Shown here: positions 25,084 to 33,449 of the stretch, one piece after another
Layout of the letters: the number at the start of each line of letters is the position of its first letter
How positions within the stretch are numbered: position 1 is the stretch's first letter
Assembly (NCBI RefSeq): GCF_047461615.1
Contig: NZ_JANSHI010000007.1
Span: forward strand, 62,001 to 126,000
Source: Thermostichus sp047461615
GTDB lineage: Bacteria; Cyanobacteriota; Cyanobacteriia; Thermostichales; Thermostichaceae
DNA length: 64,000 nucleotides
Direction: 5' to 3'
Position numbers and translations under genes: made by a program
The notes under the pieces: model-generated
Told to the model about the DNA's origin: nothing
Database searches by the model: none
The model's input: the letters and a program-made list of their open reading frames with translations, nothing else

Positions 25084-25539
25084 TCAGGTTCTAGACACGA
25101 AGATTTCCTCTTTCTCGACCTTAACCTTGTAGGCAGTTAGGTCGGCATCGGCTGGGCCGCGAATACGGCTGCCATCAGCAGCAAAAGCTGAGCCATGGCA
25201 GGAGCAGACGAAGTTCTTGCCCCGCCAGTCCACCTCGCAGCCAGCGTGGGGACAGGTTGCGTCCAGAGCCAGTACCGAGTCCGCTTTTTTGGGATCCTTG
25301 ACCAGCCACAGCGTGGCAGTGTTGTTGCCGAAGGCGTTTTTCACCTTGAGGGGACCTTTCACCAGATCAGCAAGGGTTGCAACCTTTACAAATTTCGGCT
25401 CAGCAGCCCTGGGACTGGCAGGGGCGCCCTGCGCAAGGGCCCGGTCGAAACGGCGCCGCGTCAAAGCAGGCAGCAGGCCCACTAGCGCGCCCAAGCCAAG
25501 CGCTATCCAGCGCAGAAAACCACGACGGTTGCTATACAT
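25084..25539 (-). CDS. Rieske [2Fe-2S] protein with Tat-type leader
   Basis: 151 residues from ATG at 25539 (the frame is open further upstream but without family features). Leader with twin arginine NRRGFLRW followed by a hydrophobic helix, so Tat export with membrane anchoring or cleavage after ALAQ. Rieske cluster ligands are complete: CPHAGC and CSCHGS, with the fold continuing to GPADADLTAY. It is shorter than a standard PetC (about 180) and has CPH where PetC has CTH, so it is probably a minor Rieske variant (PetC2/PetC3-like) rather than the main b6f subunit. Confidence 0.85.
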   Translation of the reverse strand: MYSNRRGFLRWIALGLGALVGLLPALTRRRFDRALAQGAPASPRAAEPKFVKVATLADLVKGPLKVKNAFGNNTATLWLVKDPKKADSVLALDATCPHAGCEVDWRGKNFVCSCHGSAFAADGSRIRGPADADLTAYKVKVEKEEIFVSRT

Positions 25540-25740
25540 GGCCACTAGATCCTCAAGACAAAGCGAAGCGTCAGCCAGGAACCTTCCCAAGGGGGTGCCA
25601 GCAGGCCACCTTCCAATTATGGCTTCAGCCAGCGCAAACCGCACTTTTGCAGGCTCTGCAAATCGCCGTGTGCGCGGCCCGCGGCTGTGTCCTGCCTTTG
25701 GGGAGGGCATGAGGTCGTTAACCAAAGCGCGAAATTGACA

Positions 25741-26000
25741 TTCTCCCTGCCCTAAAGGACAGGGATTCTTTCTCAGACAGCAGGATGAATCCTGCCGGCT
25801 GAGCTACAAAGCGCTCCGCGCCGCTGTAGGCGAAAGAGCATGAGGTTTGAACCTCGGCCCTATGGGGGATGCCACAACCCCAACTACTGGGCCGGAGCCC
25901 AGATACGTTTGACTGCACGCTGCACTCTTCTTATGTATGAATGGATGGAGCGACTGTTGCAGTCTAGCAAAAGCCGCCCTAAAGGGCGGGGCTTGTACCC
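25741..26000. mobile_element. Transposase-less IS200/IS605-type remnant
   Basis: About 260 bases bounded by two hairpins: CCCTG-C-CCT..AGG-A-CAGGG at 25745-25764 on the left and CCGCCCT/AGGGCGG (25974-25980/25983-25989) on the right, the latter followed by GGCTTGTACCC. Such CCCTAAAGGG-type terminal hairpins are typical of cyanobacterial IS200/IS605 ends. There is no TnpA or TnpB gene inside, and no target duplication is expected for this family. Two more hairpins lie inside: GAGGTTtgAACCTC at about 25850 and CTGGGCcggaGCCCAG at about 25888. Best read as a miniature element mobilised in trans, or a deletion scar. Confidence 0.6.
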
Positions 26001-26018
26001 AGTTTTCTTGGTCAACCT

Positions 26019-26450
26019 CTAGTGGCCTTTGGGATGCCCCCGAAGGTGTTGGCGGCGTTCCTCATATTCTGCGCGGGTGAGCAGGCCCTGCTTCCACTGG
26101 ATCTCCAACTGCTGCTCGGGATCCCGGACTTCCCGACTTTTCGCACTGGTCCATTCCAGCTCGAGGAGATCCCGGTTGAAGCGGAAATCGAAGTCCTCAT
26201 TGGTCATGGTGAGCAACCACAGGCCCTCCAGCAAGCAGAGAGCCCGCAGCCCATAGCTGAGGATCTGCAGGGGAAGAGAGGGAACCCACACCATCAGCCC
26301 CACCAGCAAGTACACCCACCCCCAGCGCTTGTGGCCCATGTAGAAGCGCTGCAATCCCGGGATCACCACCCCCAGCACTGCCAACCAACCGGCTGCCTCG
26401 CGAACCAGCCGCTGGCGTGGCGGTGGGGGCGCCTCTCGGCCCTCGGCCAT
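26019..26450 (-). CDS. TM2-like membrane protein with SHOCT-like tail
   Basis: 143 residues. Two transmembrane helices (about 20-36 and 43-80) flank a TM2-type motif GLQRFYMGHKRWGWVYLL. The C terminus carries a SHOCT-like helical pair, QLEIQWKQGLLTRAEYEERRQHL. TM2 proteins have no defined biochemical role in bacteria. Divergent from glmU with about 120 bases between starts. Confidence 0.75.
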   Translation of the reverse strand: MAEGREAPPPPRQRLVREAAGWLAVLGVVIPGLQRFYMGHKRWGWVYLLVGLMVWVPSLPLQILSYGLRALCLLEGLWLLTMTNEDFDFRFNRDLLELEWTSAKSREVRDPEQQLEIQWKQGLLTRAEYEERRQHLRGHPKGH

Positions 26451-26574
26451 GCTCTGCCCTACCTACACCTGCCACCAGGCTAGCGCAGTTTCCAAGTCCT
26501 TGGCAGAGGGAGAGAGAACCCAAGCTCCAAGCGCCTTCCGCCTATACTTGATGGGGGCAGATGGAAAGCAAAAA

Positions 26575-28404
26575 ATGGCGGAGCGGGAGCTAGCGGTGGC
26601 GATCCTGGCAGCGGGCAAGGGCACCCGCATGCGGTCGCAATTGCCCAAGGTTCTGCACAAGCTGGGATCCTTGTCTTTGATCGAGCGGCTGCTGCGCACA
26701 GTGCTGTCTCTGGAGCCCCAGCGCTGTCTGGTGATCGTGGGCTACCAACAGGAGCAGGTGCGACAGACTCTGCGAGAGTATCCCGTCGAGTTTGTAGAGC
26801 AGGCCCAGCAGTTGGGCACCGGACATGCGGTGCAGCAGCTTTTGCCTGTTCTAGGCGACTTTCAGGGGGATCTGCTGGTGGTCAACGGGGATGTGCCTCT
26901 GTTGCGGGTGGAAACCCTGCAGGCCCTGCTAGAACGCCACCGCCAAGTCCAGCCGGATGTGACGTTGCTCTCGGCTCAGGTGGCGGATCCCTATGGCTAT
27001 GGGCGGGTGTTTTGCGACGCCCAGCAGCGAATCCTGGAGCTGGTGGAAGAGCGCGACTGCACCCCGGCCCAGCGGCAAAATCGCCGCGTCAACAGTGGCG
27101 TCTACTGTTTCCATTGGCCGGCCCTGGCACGGGTGCTGCCGAGTTTAGGGCGGAACAACGCCCAGCAGGAGTACTATCTCACCGACGCAGTTAAACTGCT
27201 GGAGAAAGCCATCGCCCTGGACGCTGAGGATCCGCGGGAAATCGTCGGCATCAACGACCGCCGCCAGTTGGCCCAGGCCCACCAGATTCTTCAAGAGCGC
27301 CTCAAAGAGGCCTGGATGGAGGCGGGGGTGACTTTTGTGGATCCCGACAGCGTCAGCCTGGAAGAGACGGTGGAATTGGCCCCCGATGTGGTGATCGAGC
27401 CCCAAACCCATCTGCGAGGACCCTGCCGCATTGGGCCGCGCACCCGTCTGGGGCCGGGCAGTTGGATTGAGTCCAGCACCATCGGCTCCGATTGCCACAT
27501 CCTCTACTCGGTGGTCAGCCACAGCCAGATCGGCAACCACGTCTGGGTAGGGCCCTACGCCCACATCCGCCCCAACAGCTGCATTGGCGACGGCTGCCGC
27601 ATCGGCAACTTTGTGGAAGTCAAAAACACCCAGATTGGATCCCACACCAATGCTGCCCACCTGGCGTATCTAGGCGACGCCAAGCTGGGATCCCAGGTCA
27701 ACATCGGCGCCGGCACGGTTATTGCCAACTACGACGGCCAGCAGAAGCACTTCACGGAAATCGGCGATCGCAGCAAGACAGGGGCCAACTCGGTACTGGT
27801 GGCTCCCCTCAAGATAGGATCCGATGTCACCATCGCCGCCGGTTCCACCATCCCTGCCCGCTACCCTGTGCCCGACGACTGCCTGGTGATCGCCCGCGCT
27901 TACCCGGTGGTCAAGCCGGGCTGGCGACCAGGGATCTCCGCTGCTAGCCGCCCCCAGCCTCTACCCCCAGGATCCCTGCGCATCTACCCCTTGCGCCTCT
28001 TGCCCGGACAAGACCTGAAGCAGGAGCTGGAGCGCTTTGCCCGCCAACAGCCCCTGCAGGCAGGCTTTGTTCTCAGCGCCGTTGGCAGCCTCCGCCAAGC
28101 CACCCTGCGCCTGGCCGACCAAACCGAGGATTGCCTGCTGGCCGAGCCCCTGGAGATCCTGTCCCTGAGCGGATCCCTCTGCCCGGACGGCGTCCATCTT
28201 CACCTTGCCGTTGCCAATGCCCAGGGCCGAACTTGGGGAGGGCACCTGCGCCCTGGCTGCCTCATCTACACCACTGCCGAAATTGTCCTCGCCGACAGCC
28301 TGGAGTATCGCTTCTCCCGCCAACTGGATCCAGCCACCGGCTACTTGGAGCTGCACATCGAAAAGGTGGCCAAGCAGCCGCTCCAGGCAGCGGAAGACAC
28401 CTAA
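26575..28404 (+). CDS. glmU: GlmU with an extra C-terminal PPC (DUF296) domain
   Basis: 609 residues from ATG at 26575 (ATG at 26551 is the alternative). Bifunctional N-acetylglucosamine-1-phosphate uridyltransferase and glucosamine-1-phosphate acetyltransferase, making UDP-GlcNAc for peptidoglycan. Uridyltransferase motif LAAGKGTRM at 11-19 and PKVLHKLG; left-handed beta-helix repeats from about 250, with the acetyltransferase features RIGNFVEVKN, NIGAGTVIANYDG. Residues about 465-600 are additional: LRLLPGQDLKQELERFA, VLSAVGSLRQATLR, EILSLSGSL, then HLHLAV and WGGHLRPG, matching the PPC/DUF296 domain with its His-rich metal-site pattern. A normal GlmU ends near 455. No frameshift separates the parts. 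Confidence 0.93.
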   Translation: MAERELAVAILAAGKGTRMRSQLPKVLHKLGSLSLIERLLRTVLSLEPQRCLVIVGYQQEQVRQTLREYPVEFVEQAQQLGTGHAVQQLLPVLGDFQGDLLVVNGDVPLLRVETLQALLERHRQVQPDVTLLSAQVADPYGYGRVFCDAQQRILELVEERDCTPAQRQNRRVNSGVYCFHWPALARVLPSLGRNNAQQEYYLTDAVKLLEKAIALDAEDPREIVGINDRRQLAQAHQILQERLKEAWMEAGVTFVDPDSVSLEETVELAPDVVIEPQTHLRGPCRIGPRTRLGPGSWIESSTIGSDCHILYSVVSHSQIGNHVWVGPYAHIRPNSCIGDGCRIGNFVEVKNTQIGSHTNAAHLAYLGDAKLGSQVNIGAGTVIANYDGQQKHFTEIGDRSKTGANSVLVAPLKIGSDVTIAAGSTIPARYPVPDDCLVIARAYPVVKPGWRPGISAASRPQPLPPGSLRIYPLRLLPGQDLKQELERFARQQPLQAGFVLSAVGSLRQATLRLADQTEDCLLAEPLEILSLSGSLCPDGVHLHLAVANAQGRTWGGHLRPGCLIYTTAEIVLADSLEYRFSRQLDPATGYLELHIEKVAKQPLQAAEDT

Positions 28405-28498
28405 GCAGCGAGTATATTGGCTAACATAGCCTTAGGTCAGGACCACCCTGACTAGCCCTAGGGGTTGCTGGCACAAGCTGAGAAGGGGGGTATTCCCT

Positions 28499-28975
28499 AT
28501 GCCCCGAGTGAGCACTGCCGAGGAGCTACTGGCAAGCTACGCTGCTGGCGAGCGCAACTTCCAAGAATCCAACCTGGTGGGCGTAGACTTGGTGCGCGCC
28601 ATGCTGCAGGGGGCAAACCTGAGAGGGGCCAACCTCTCCTTTGGCAAGCTGAGTGGAATTAACTTGCAGGAAGCCGATTTGCGGGGAGCCGATCTCAGCT
28701 CCGCCAACCTCATAGGGGCAAACCTGCGCGGCGCCAACCTCTGGGAAGCCAACTTGATCGGCGCTGACCTTAGCTTTGCCGACCTGCGGGAGGCCAATCT
28801 CCATGGAGCCTACCTCTGGGAGGCCAAGCTAACCCGCGCCCAACTGCAGGGATCTGACCTGAGCGCAGCCAAGTTGGGGGGAGCGGTGCTGATTGGCGCT
28901 GACCTGAGCGGAGCCATCCTACCCGATGGCACAGTACAGCCCTGGTCTGCTCCCTCGGCAAACAAGGCAGAATAG
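28499..28975 (+). CDS. Pentapeptide-repeat protein
   Basis: 158 residues. After a 20-residue helical N terminus, about 20 tandem A(D/N)LXX repeats run from residue 24 to 145 (for example GANLRGANL, EADLRGADL, GADLSGAIL), predicted to form a right-handed quadrilateral beta-helix. No signal peptide or membrane helix. Function unknown, as for most cyanobacterial members. 22 bases before the next gene, so probably co-transcribed with the LapA-like gene. Confidence 0.9.
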   Translation: MPRVSTAEELLASYAAGERNFQESNLVGVDLVRAMLQGANLRGANLSFGKLSGINLQEADLRGADLSSANLIGANLRGANLWEANLIGADLSFADLREANLHGAYLWEAKLTRAQLQGSDLSAAKLGGAVLIGADLSGAILPDGTVQPWSAPSANKAE

Positions 28976-28997
28976 AACCGGTGCAAGCGGCTTTCCT

Positions 28998-29273
28998 ATG
29001 TTTTTGCTATTTAACCTGCTCTTGACTCTGCTGCTGGCTTTGGGAGTGGCAGTCCTAGCTGGCCAAAACCCGACCTTGCGGACAGTGCAGTTTCTGCTGT
29101 GGCGCTCGGTGGAGCTGCCCTTGGGATTGCTCATCGCCGCCGCCATTGGCCTAGGCCTGCTGACCGTGGGGCTGGGCTCTTTTCTCTGGCCTGAACGCAG
29201 TTTTTCCCTTGTCGCCCGCCAGTTGCAGGAACGGCTGCAGCAACTGGAAACGCAGGAGCAGCCGCCTGCCTAG
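28998..29273 (+). CDS. LapA-domain (DUF1049) membrane protein
   Basis: 91 residues from ATG at 28998. Two transmembrane helices (about 3-22 and 38-65), the motif AGQNPTLRTVQFLLWRSVELPLGLLI between them, and a short C-terminal coiled coil LQERLQQLETQEQ, as in LapA/YciS-type proteins that in E. coli take part in lipopolysaccharide assembly control. Role in cyanobacteria is not known. Upstream in-frame codons overlap the pentapeptide gene and are rejected. Confidence 0.8.
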   Translation: MFLLFNLLLTLLLALGVAVLAGQNPTLRTVQFLLWRSVELPLGLLIAAAIGLGLLTVGLGSFLWPERSFSLVARQLQERLQQLETQEQPPA

Positions 29274-29362
29274 GGCGTCCCGCTGCTGGAATGGCCCGCA
29301 CCCCCAAGAGAGGACGTAAGCTGAGAGAGTGTTCTCAGCAGTGCCTAGCCGAGGTGACAGCC

Positions 29363-30613
29363 ATGCCTCATTCAGATCCGCGCGCCCTGCGCAAAGCCCT
29401 GCGCAGCTCCAGCACCTACTTTGCTAAAGGATTCGAAGAGTACAAGGATCAGGCCCAACGAGAGCTGCAGACTACTTACAAAAGCCGCCTAGTGGAGCAG
29501 ATTCGCGCCCAGTCTTACCGCTATCAGCGGGGGGATATCACCATCCATCTAGCCAAAGCGTTTGGCTTTTGCTGGGGAGTGGAGCGGGCGCTAGAGTATG
29601 CCTACGAAGCTCGGCACCGCTTTCCCGATCGCCAAATCTGGATCACCAACGAGATCATCCACAACCCCCTGGTCAACCGGCACTTGCAGGAGATGGGGAT
29701 CCGCTTCGTGGAGAAAGGCCCAGACGGCAAGAAAGACTTTTCCCAAATCCGGCCGGAAGATGTGGTCATTTGGCCCGCCTTTGGGGCAAGTGTCTCGGAA
29801 ATGGAGTTTTTCCGCTCCCAGGGCAACGAGATTGTCGATACCACCTGTCCCTGGGTCTCTCGCGTTTGGAACCAGGTGGACAAGCACCGGGCTGCCCAGT
29901 TTACCTCCATCATCCACGGCAAGTACGACCACGAAGAGACCGTGGCCACCAGCTCCTTTGCTGAAAAATATCTGGTGGTGCTGAACCTAGAAGAAGCCGA
30001 ATGGGTTGCCCGCTACATCTTAGAAGGCGGGGACCCAGAAGAGTTTCGGCGGCGCTTTGGCAAGGCTACCTCCCCCAACTTTGATCCGGATCGAGATCTG
30101 GAGCGGATTGGCATCGCCAACCAGACGACGATGCTCGAGGAGGAAACCCGTGCCATAGCCAAGCTGTTTGAGATCACGATGCTGCGCAAGTATGGCCCCC
30201 AGGAGCTGGACAAGCACTTCATGAGCTTCAACACCATCTGCAACGCCACCCAAGAGCGGCAGGACGCCATGTTTGAGCTGCTGGAGCGGCCTTTGGATGT
30301 CGTGGTGGTTATTGGCGGGTTCAATTCCTCCAATACGACCCACCTGCAGGAAATTGCCCTCTCGAAAGGGCTGCCCTCTTACCATATTGACGGCCCCGAC
30401 TGCATCCAACCGCCCAACCGCATCCGCCACAAGCCCCTCCACCAAGACCCAATCGTTACAGAAGGGTGGCTGCCCGACGGGCCAGTGCAGATTGGTATTA
30501 CCTCCGGTGCCTCTACCCCCGACCGCGTTGTGGAGGAGGTGATCCTGCGCATCTTTGCCCTGCGCGAACAGCAGCAGACCCCTCCGCAGGGATCCCTTCC
30601 CCTTGGCTTCTAG
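29363..30613 (+). CDS. ispH: 4-Hydroxy-3-methylbut-2-enyl diphosphate reductase
   Basis: 416 residues from ATG at 29363 (GAGGTGACAGCC upstream). Last step of the MEP pathway, giving IPP and DMAPP with an iron-sulfur cluster. The three cluster Cys are seen in AFGFCWGVERA (Cys70), DTTCPWVS and NTICNATQ. This is the long cyanobacterial/plastid form with an N-terminal extension of about 60 residues. C-terminal GITSGASTPDRVVEEV is conserved. ispF of the same pathway is at the right edge of the window. Confidence 0.96.
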   Translation: MPHSDPRALRKALRSSSTYFAKGFEEYKDQAQRELQTTYKSRLVEQIRAQSYRYQRGDITIHLAKAFGFCWGVERALEYAYEARHRFPDRQIWITNEIIHNPLVNRHLQEMGIRFVEKGPDGKKDFSQIRPEDVVIWPAFGASVSEMEFFRSQGNEIVDTTCPWVSRVWNQVDKHRAAQFTSIIHGKYDHEETVATSSFAEKYLVVLNLEEAEWVARYILEGGDPEEFRRRFGKATSPNFDPDRDLERIGIANQTTMLEEETRAIAKLFEITMLRKYGPQELDKHFMSFNTICNATQERQDAMFELLERPLDVVVVIGGFNSSNTTHLQEIALSKGLPSYHIDGPDCIQPPNRIRHKPLHQDPIVTEGWLPDGPVQIGITSGASTPDRVVEEVILRIFALREQQQTPPQGSLPLGF

Positions 30614-30618
30614 AAGGC

Positions 30619-31581
30619 GTGCTCACCACTCTTTTTCAGGTCTACCTCCCCCTGCTGGGCTGGACGCTGCTGGGGTTTGTCCTGCAGAGAGGGCTACCTC
30701 CCCCCTGGCGCCATTGGCTAAATCCCCAAGCGCTGGGCCGCTTCATGTTTTGGGTGGGGGTTCCCCTGGGCACCCTTGGGTTTATGCAGACGGCGGACCT
30801 CTCTGGCCAGCTCTGGGCGGCCCCTTTGGTCTGCTGGCTGGCCACAGGGCTAGGGTATGCCCTGGCCAGTGCCTGGCTGCAGTGGCAGCACCACACCTGG
30901 CAGGGGAAGAAAGAGTGGGATCCCTGGCTTTGGAGCAGAGCCCGGCGAGGCAGCTTTTACCTAACAGCCACCCTGGGAAATACGGGTTATTTGGGCTACC
31001 CCATCTGCTTGGCGGTGGGCGGGAGCGCCTACTTTGGCTGGGCTTTGTTTTACGACCTGTTGGGCACCCTCTTGACCGCCTACGGTCTGGGAGTCTGGGT
31101 TGCCAGCCGCTACAGCGCTTCCTTCACCCCTCCCTGGCAAGCCACGCTCCGCGTCCTAAGCAGTCCCACTCTCTGGTCTTTCTTTGTCGGCCTGGCAATG
31201 GCTCGCTACCCTCTGCCAGAATGGCTAGCCCAAGGGCTCACTGCCTTTGCCTGGAGCACGATTCCCCTGAGCTTAATCCTTTTGGGCATACGGCTAGCCC
31301 AGGTGCCGCACTGGGGATCCCTTCGCCCCGCCGCCGTGGCCCTCTTCATCAAACTTGTTGCCGTTCCCCTTTTGGTGGGCTTGGGGTTAGCCTTGACTCC
31401 CTATCCTCCTTTGGCCAAGCTGGTGCTGGTCTTGCAGACGGGTATGCCCCCTGCCGTTGCCACCCTGGTGCTTGTGGAAGAATACGACTTGGATCGCGAG
31501 CTAACGGCAACAACTCTAGCCGTAGGCTACGTGGCAGCCTTGCTGACTTTGCCGTTCTGGTTGCTGCTGTGGGGATCCTAG
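30619..31581 (+). CDS. AEC-family membrane transporter
   Basis: 320 residues from GTG at 30619, five bases after the ispH stop, with AAGG upstream; the longer open frame overlaps ispH and is rejected. About ten transmembrane helices. Typical AEC features: LGNTGYLGYPICLAVGG in the first half (the GNxGxxGxP motif) and VLQTGMPPAVATLVLVEEYDLD in the second. Family members export auxin-like or organic acid anions; substrate unknown. Probably in one transcript with ispH. Its TAG overlaps the convergent gene at CTAG 31578-31581. Confidence 0.88.
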   Translation: MLTTLFQVYLPLLGWTLLGFVLQRGLPPPWRHWLNPQALGRFMFWVGVPLGTLGFMQTADLSGQLWAAPLVCWLATGLGYALASAWLQWQHHTWQGKKEWDPWLWSRARRGSFYLTATLGNTGYLGYPICLAVGGSAYFGWALFYDLLGTLLTAYGLGVWVASRYSASFTPPWQATLRVLSSPTLWSFFVGLAMARYPLPEWLAQGLTAFAWSTIPLSLILLGIRLAQVPHWGSLRPAAVALFIKLVAVPLLVGLGLALTPYPPLAKLVLVLQTGMPPAVATLVLVEEYDLDRELTATTLAVGYVAALLTLPFWLLLWGS

Positions 31582-31784
31582 TAGGCCAAGTGAGACAGAG
31601 CCTGCTCCAGGTAACGATGCACTAGGCGATCCAACTCAGCCTCCTCCTTGGGCAACTCCTGCCCCTCCAGCCATCCCTGGAAGCCTGAGCTTTCCACGAT
31701 GGCCTGCCGCAACGACTTCCAAACTGCTTGCAGGTGCGGTGCTGGATTGGGGCTGAGAGCAGGACTGGTCATGATCCCCGCCAA
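31578..31784 (-). CDS. Small conserved-looking hypothetical protein
   Basis: 68 residues, ATG at 31784 with a second ATG at residue 5. Not recognised. The sequence is amphipathic helical (LQAVWKSLRQAIVESSGFQGWLEGQ, then EEAELDRLVHRYLEQALSHLAY). No motif or membrane segment. It sits 18 bases downstream of the DinG-like gene on the same strand, so it may be its operon partner. Shares CTAG with the AEC transporter stop. Confidence 0.6.
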   Translation of the reverse strand: MAGIMTSPALSPNPAPHLQAVWKSLRQAIVESSGFQGWLEGQELPKEEAELDRLVHRYLEQALSHLAY

Positions 31785-31802
31785 ACAAGGTTAGCGCTAA
31801 TC

Positions 31803-33368
31803 CTAGGATAGCCCAGATCCGGCTTGGCTTTGGTTAAACAATTGGCTGGGCTGCTGGATGCGCAGAGTTGGCCCCAAGGCATTGAGAAGGGCAACGCCGT
31901 AGCTGCGGGCAATGATGCGGCTATCCAGAATCGCCACCCAACGTTGGGGCAAGCCAGTGGCCTCAGCTACTTCGGATCCCTGCCGCAAGGGAGCGACGGC
32001 TCGCTGCAGTTGACTGGCTGCCACCGGCAAAAGGTATTGGCGAAACCAGTCCTGCCGACTGCGCTGCAGATACTGCACTCGCGCGGCCACCCTGGGATCT
32101 TCCATCGAGGGAAACGGCAGGGTGGCAATGGCCAGCAGCTCCGGGCAAGGTAGGCTAGCCTTGTGCTGCAGCCAGTAGGACCAGTCGCAGACCAAGATGC
32201 CCTTTTCTCCTCGAAAGGGGCTATTCACCCGTACCCGCGAGCCAAACTCAGCGGCCAAAGCAGCTCCGACCTGCACCTGGAGGGGTTGATCCGAAACCAG
32301 CACCACCACAAAGCCCTGCGCCTTTGCAATCAGGCTCTTTAGCTCCTGCAGCAAGTGTTCCCGGAACAGAGGACTGTTGGGCAAGGGCAGCCACGGCAAA
32401 TAGAGAGCCAAACTGGGCAGGGGCTCCCCCCCGGAGCGGATCCATTCTTCGCCTGAGCTAAAGCGTAGGGGCGTCAAATCCGGTAAGCCTAAGCGCCAGC
32501 GATAGCTTTCTGCCTGCCGATCCAAATCCAGCGCCTCGCCGATAATTACCACGGGTTGGGTAGCCCAGATGGGCGCTAGCCATTCGTGCAAAGCCACCGG
32601 GCTGTGGTAAAGCGTGAGGCGGCCGGTCTCGCGATTGGTTTCCGCCCACCAGACCCAGCGGGAAGCGGGATCCCCTTCGGCCCCAAGCCGCCGGCGGAGC
32701 TGATCCCAAGGATCCGGCAGCCAGCCGCGGTAGCCGGCCACCAGGGACAGCGCTACTTCCAGGTGAACCTGTTCGTCTGCCTGAACTAAGCAGCGGGAAA
32801 GGGGCCGTCGCAAAAGCTGTAGAGCCAACTGAACCTGGGCCTGGGAGATTCGCTCAGCCTCAGCAGGAAAGATCTGCCGCAGTTGCTGCCAGTGGTTGGC
32901 TTCGATGGTTAGGGTCAGCGCTTGGTAGGCCCACTCCTCCAGGTCTTCGGCGCCGTCCAAGATCAACGGGATCCCGGTTGGCATCTCTGCTCCCCTCAAG
33001 CGCGCCTGCAGCCAATCCAGGGGATCGACCAACAGCAGCCCCTGAAAGTCGGCATCTGGCCAGCGATCCTTTTGCAAAACCGGTTTGTGCAACTGCAAAG
33101 TCTGCTGCAGCCAGGGGATCTCCTCCCCCAGAATTTGCGCCTGCACAGGCACCGGGGCACACAGCAAGGTACCATGGGGCCACATCAAAGCCGGCAGCAG
33201 ATAGCTGAGGCGGTGCTGACCCCCGCTCGGCACCTGGATCAAGGTGCTGCGCCCCAGCCGCAATCCCCGGGCCACCATGCGGGCCATCGTCAACTGATGG
33301 GGCCACCCGGCATCGGGAAGCTGCCGCAAGAGCTGGCGCAACTGTTGGTGGACTTCAACCTCGATCAC
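31803..33368 (-). CDS. DinG/XPD-like helicase homologue with degenerate Walker A
   Basis: 521 residues. The N-terminal domain copies the layout of DinG-type helicases: HQLTMARMVARGLRLGRSTLIQVPSGGQHRLSYLLPALM (about 25-62) occupies the Walker A position, but the GKT is replaced by GQHR, and the DEAH position reads DGAEDL. TLLCAPVPVQAQI resembles motif Ia. No four-Cys iron-sulfur insert is seen. The C-terminal half has QGFVVVLVSDQPLQVQVGAAL and a region like the second RecA fold. Likely an ATPase-dead derivative; DNA binding is possible. ATG start at 33368. Confidence 0.6.
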   Translation of the reverse strand: MIEVEVHQQLRQLLRQLPDAGWPHQLTMARMVARGLRLGRSTLIQVPSGGQHRLSYLLPALMWPHGTLLCAPVPVQAQILGEEIPWLQQTLQLHKPVLQKDRWPDADFQGLLLVDPLDWLQARLRGAEMPTGIPLILDGAEDLEEWAYQALTLTIEANHWQQLRQIFPAEAERISQAQVQLALQLLRRPLSRCLVQADEQVHLEVALSLVAGYRGWLPDPWDQLRRRLGAEGDPASRWVWWAETNRETGRLTLYHSPVALHEWLAPIWATQPVVIIGEALDLDRQAESYRWRLGLPDLTPLRFSSGEEWIRSGGEPLPSLALYLPWLPLPNSPLFREHLLQELKSLIAKAQGFVVVLVSDQPLQVQVGAALAAEFGSRVRVNSPFRGEKGILVCDWSYWLQHKASLPCPELLAIATLPFPSMEDPRVAARVQYLQRSRQDWFRQYLLPVAASQLQRAVAPLRQGSEVAEATGLPQRWVAILDSRIIARSYGVALLNALGPTLRIQQPSQLFNQSQAGSGLS

Positions 33369-33449
33369 AGGGATCCGCCACAGACGCTCAGGTGAACTAG
33401 CCTATTCTAAGGTGGGGAAGAAAACCAAACGACACCTCTGGGGTGAGCG

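Noticed and set aside
25840..26022. 60-codon frame inside the IS remnant
   Set aside because: Crosses the right-end hairpin and shows no TnpB or TnpA motif; not a gene.
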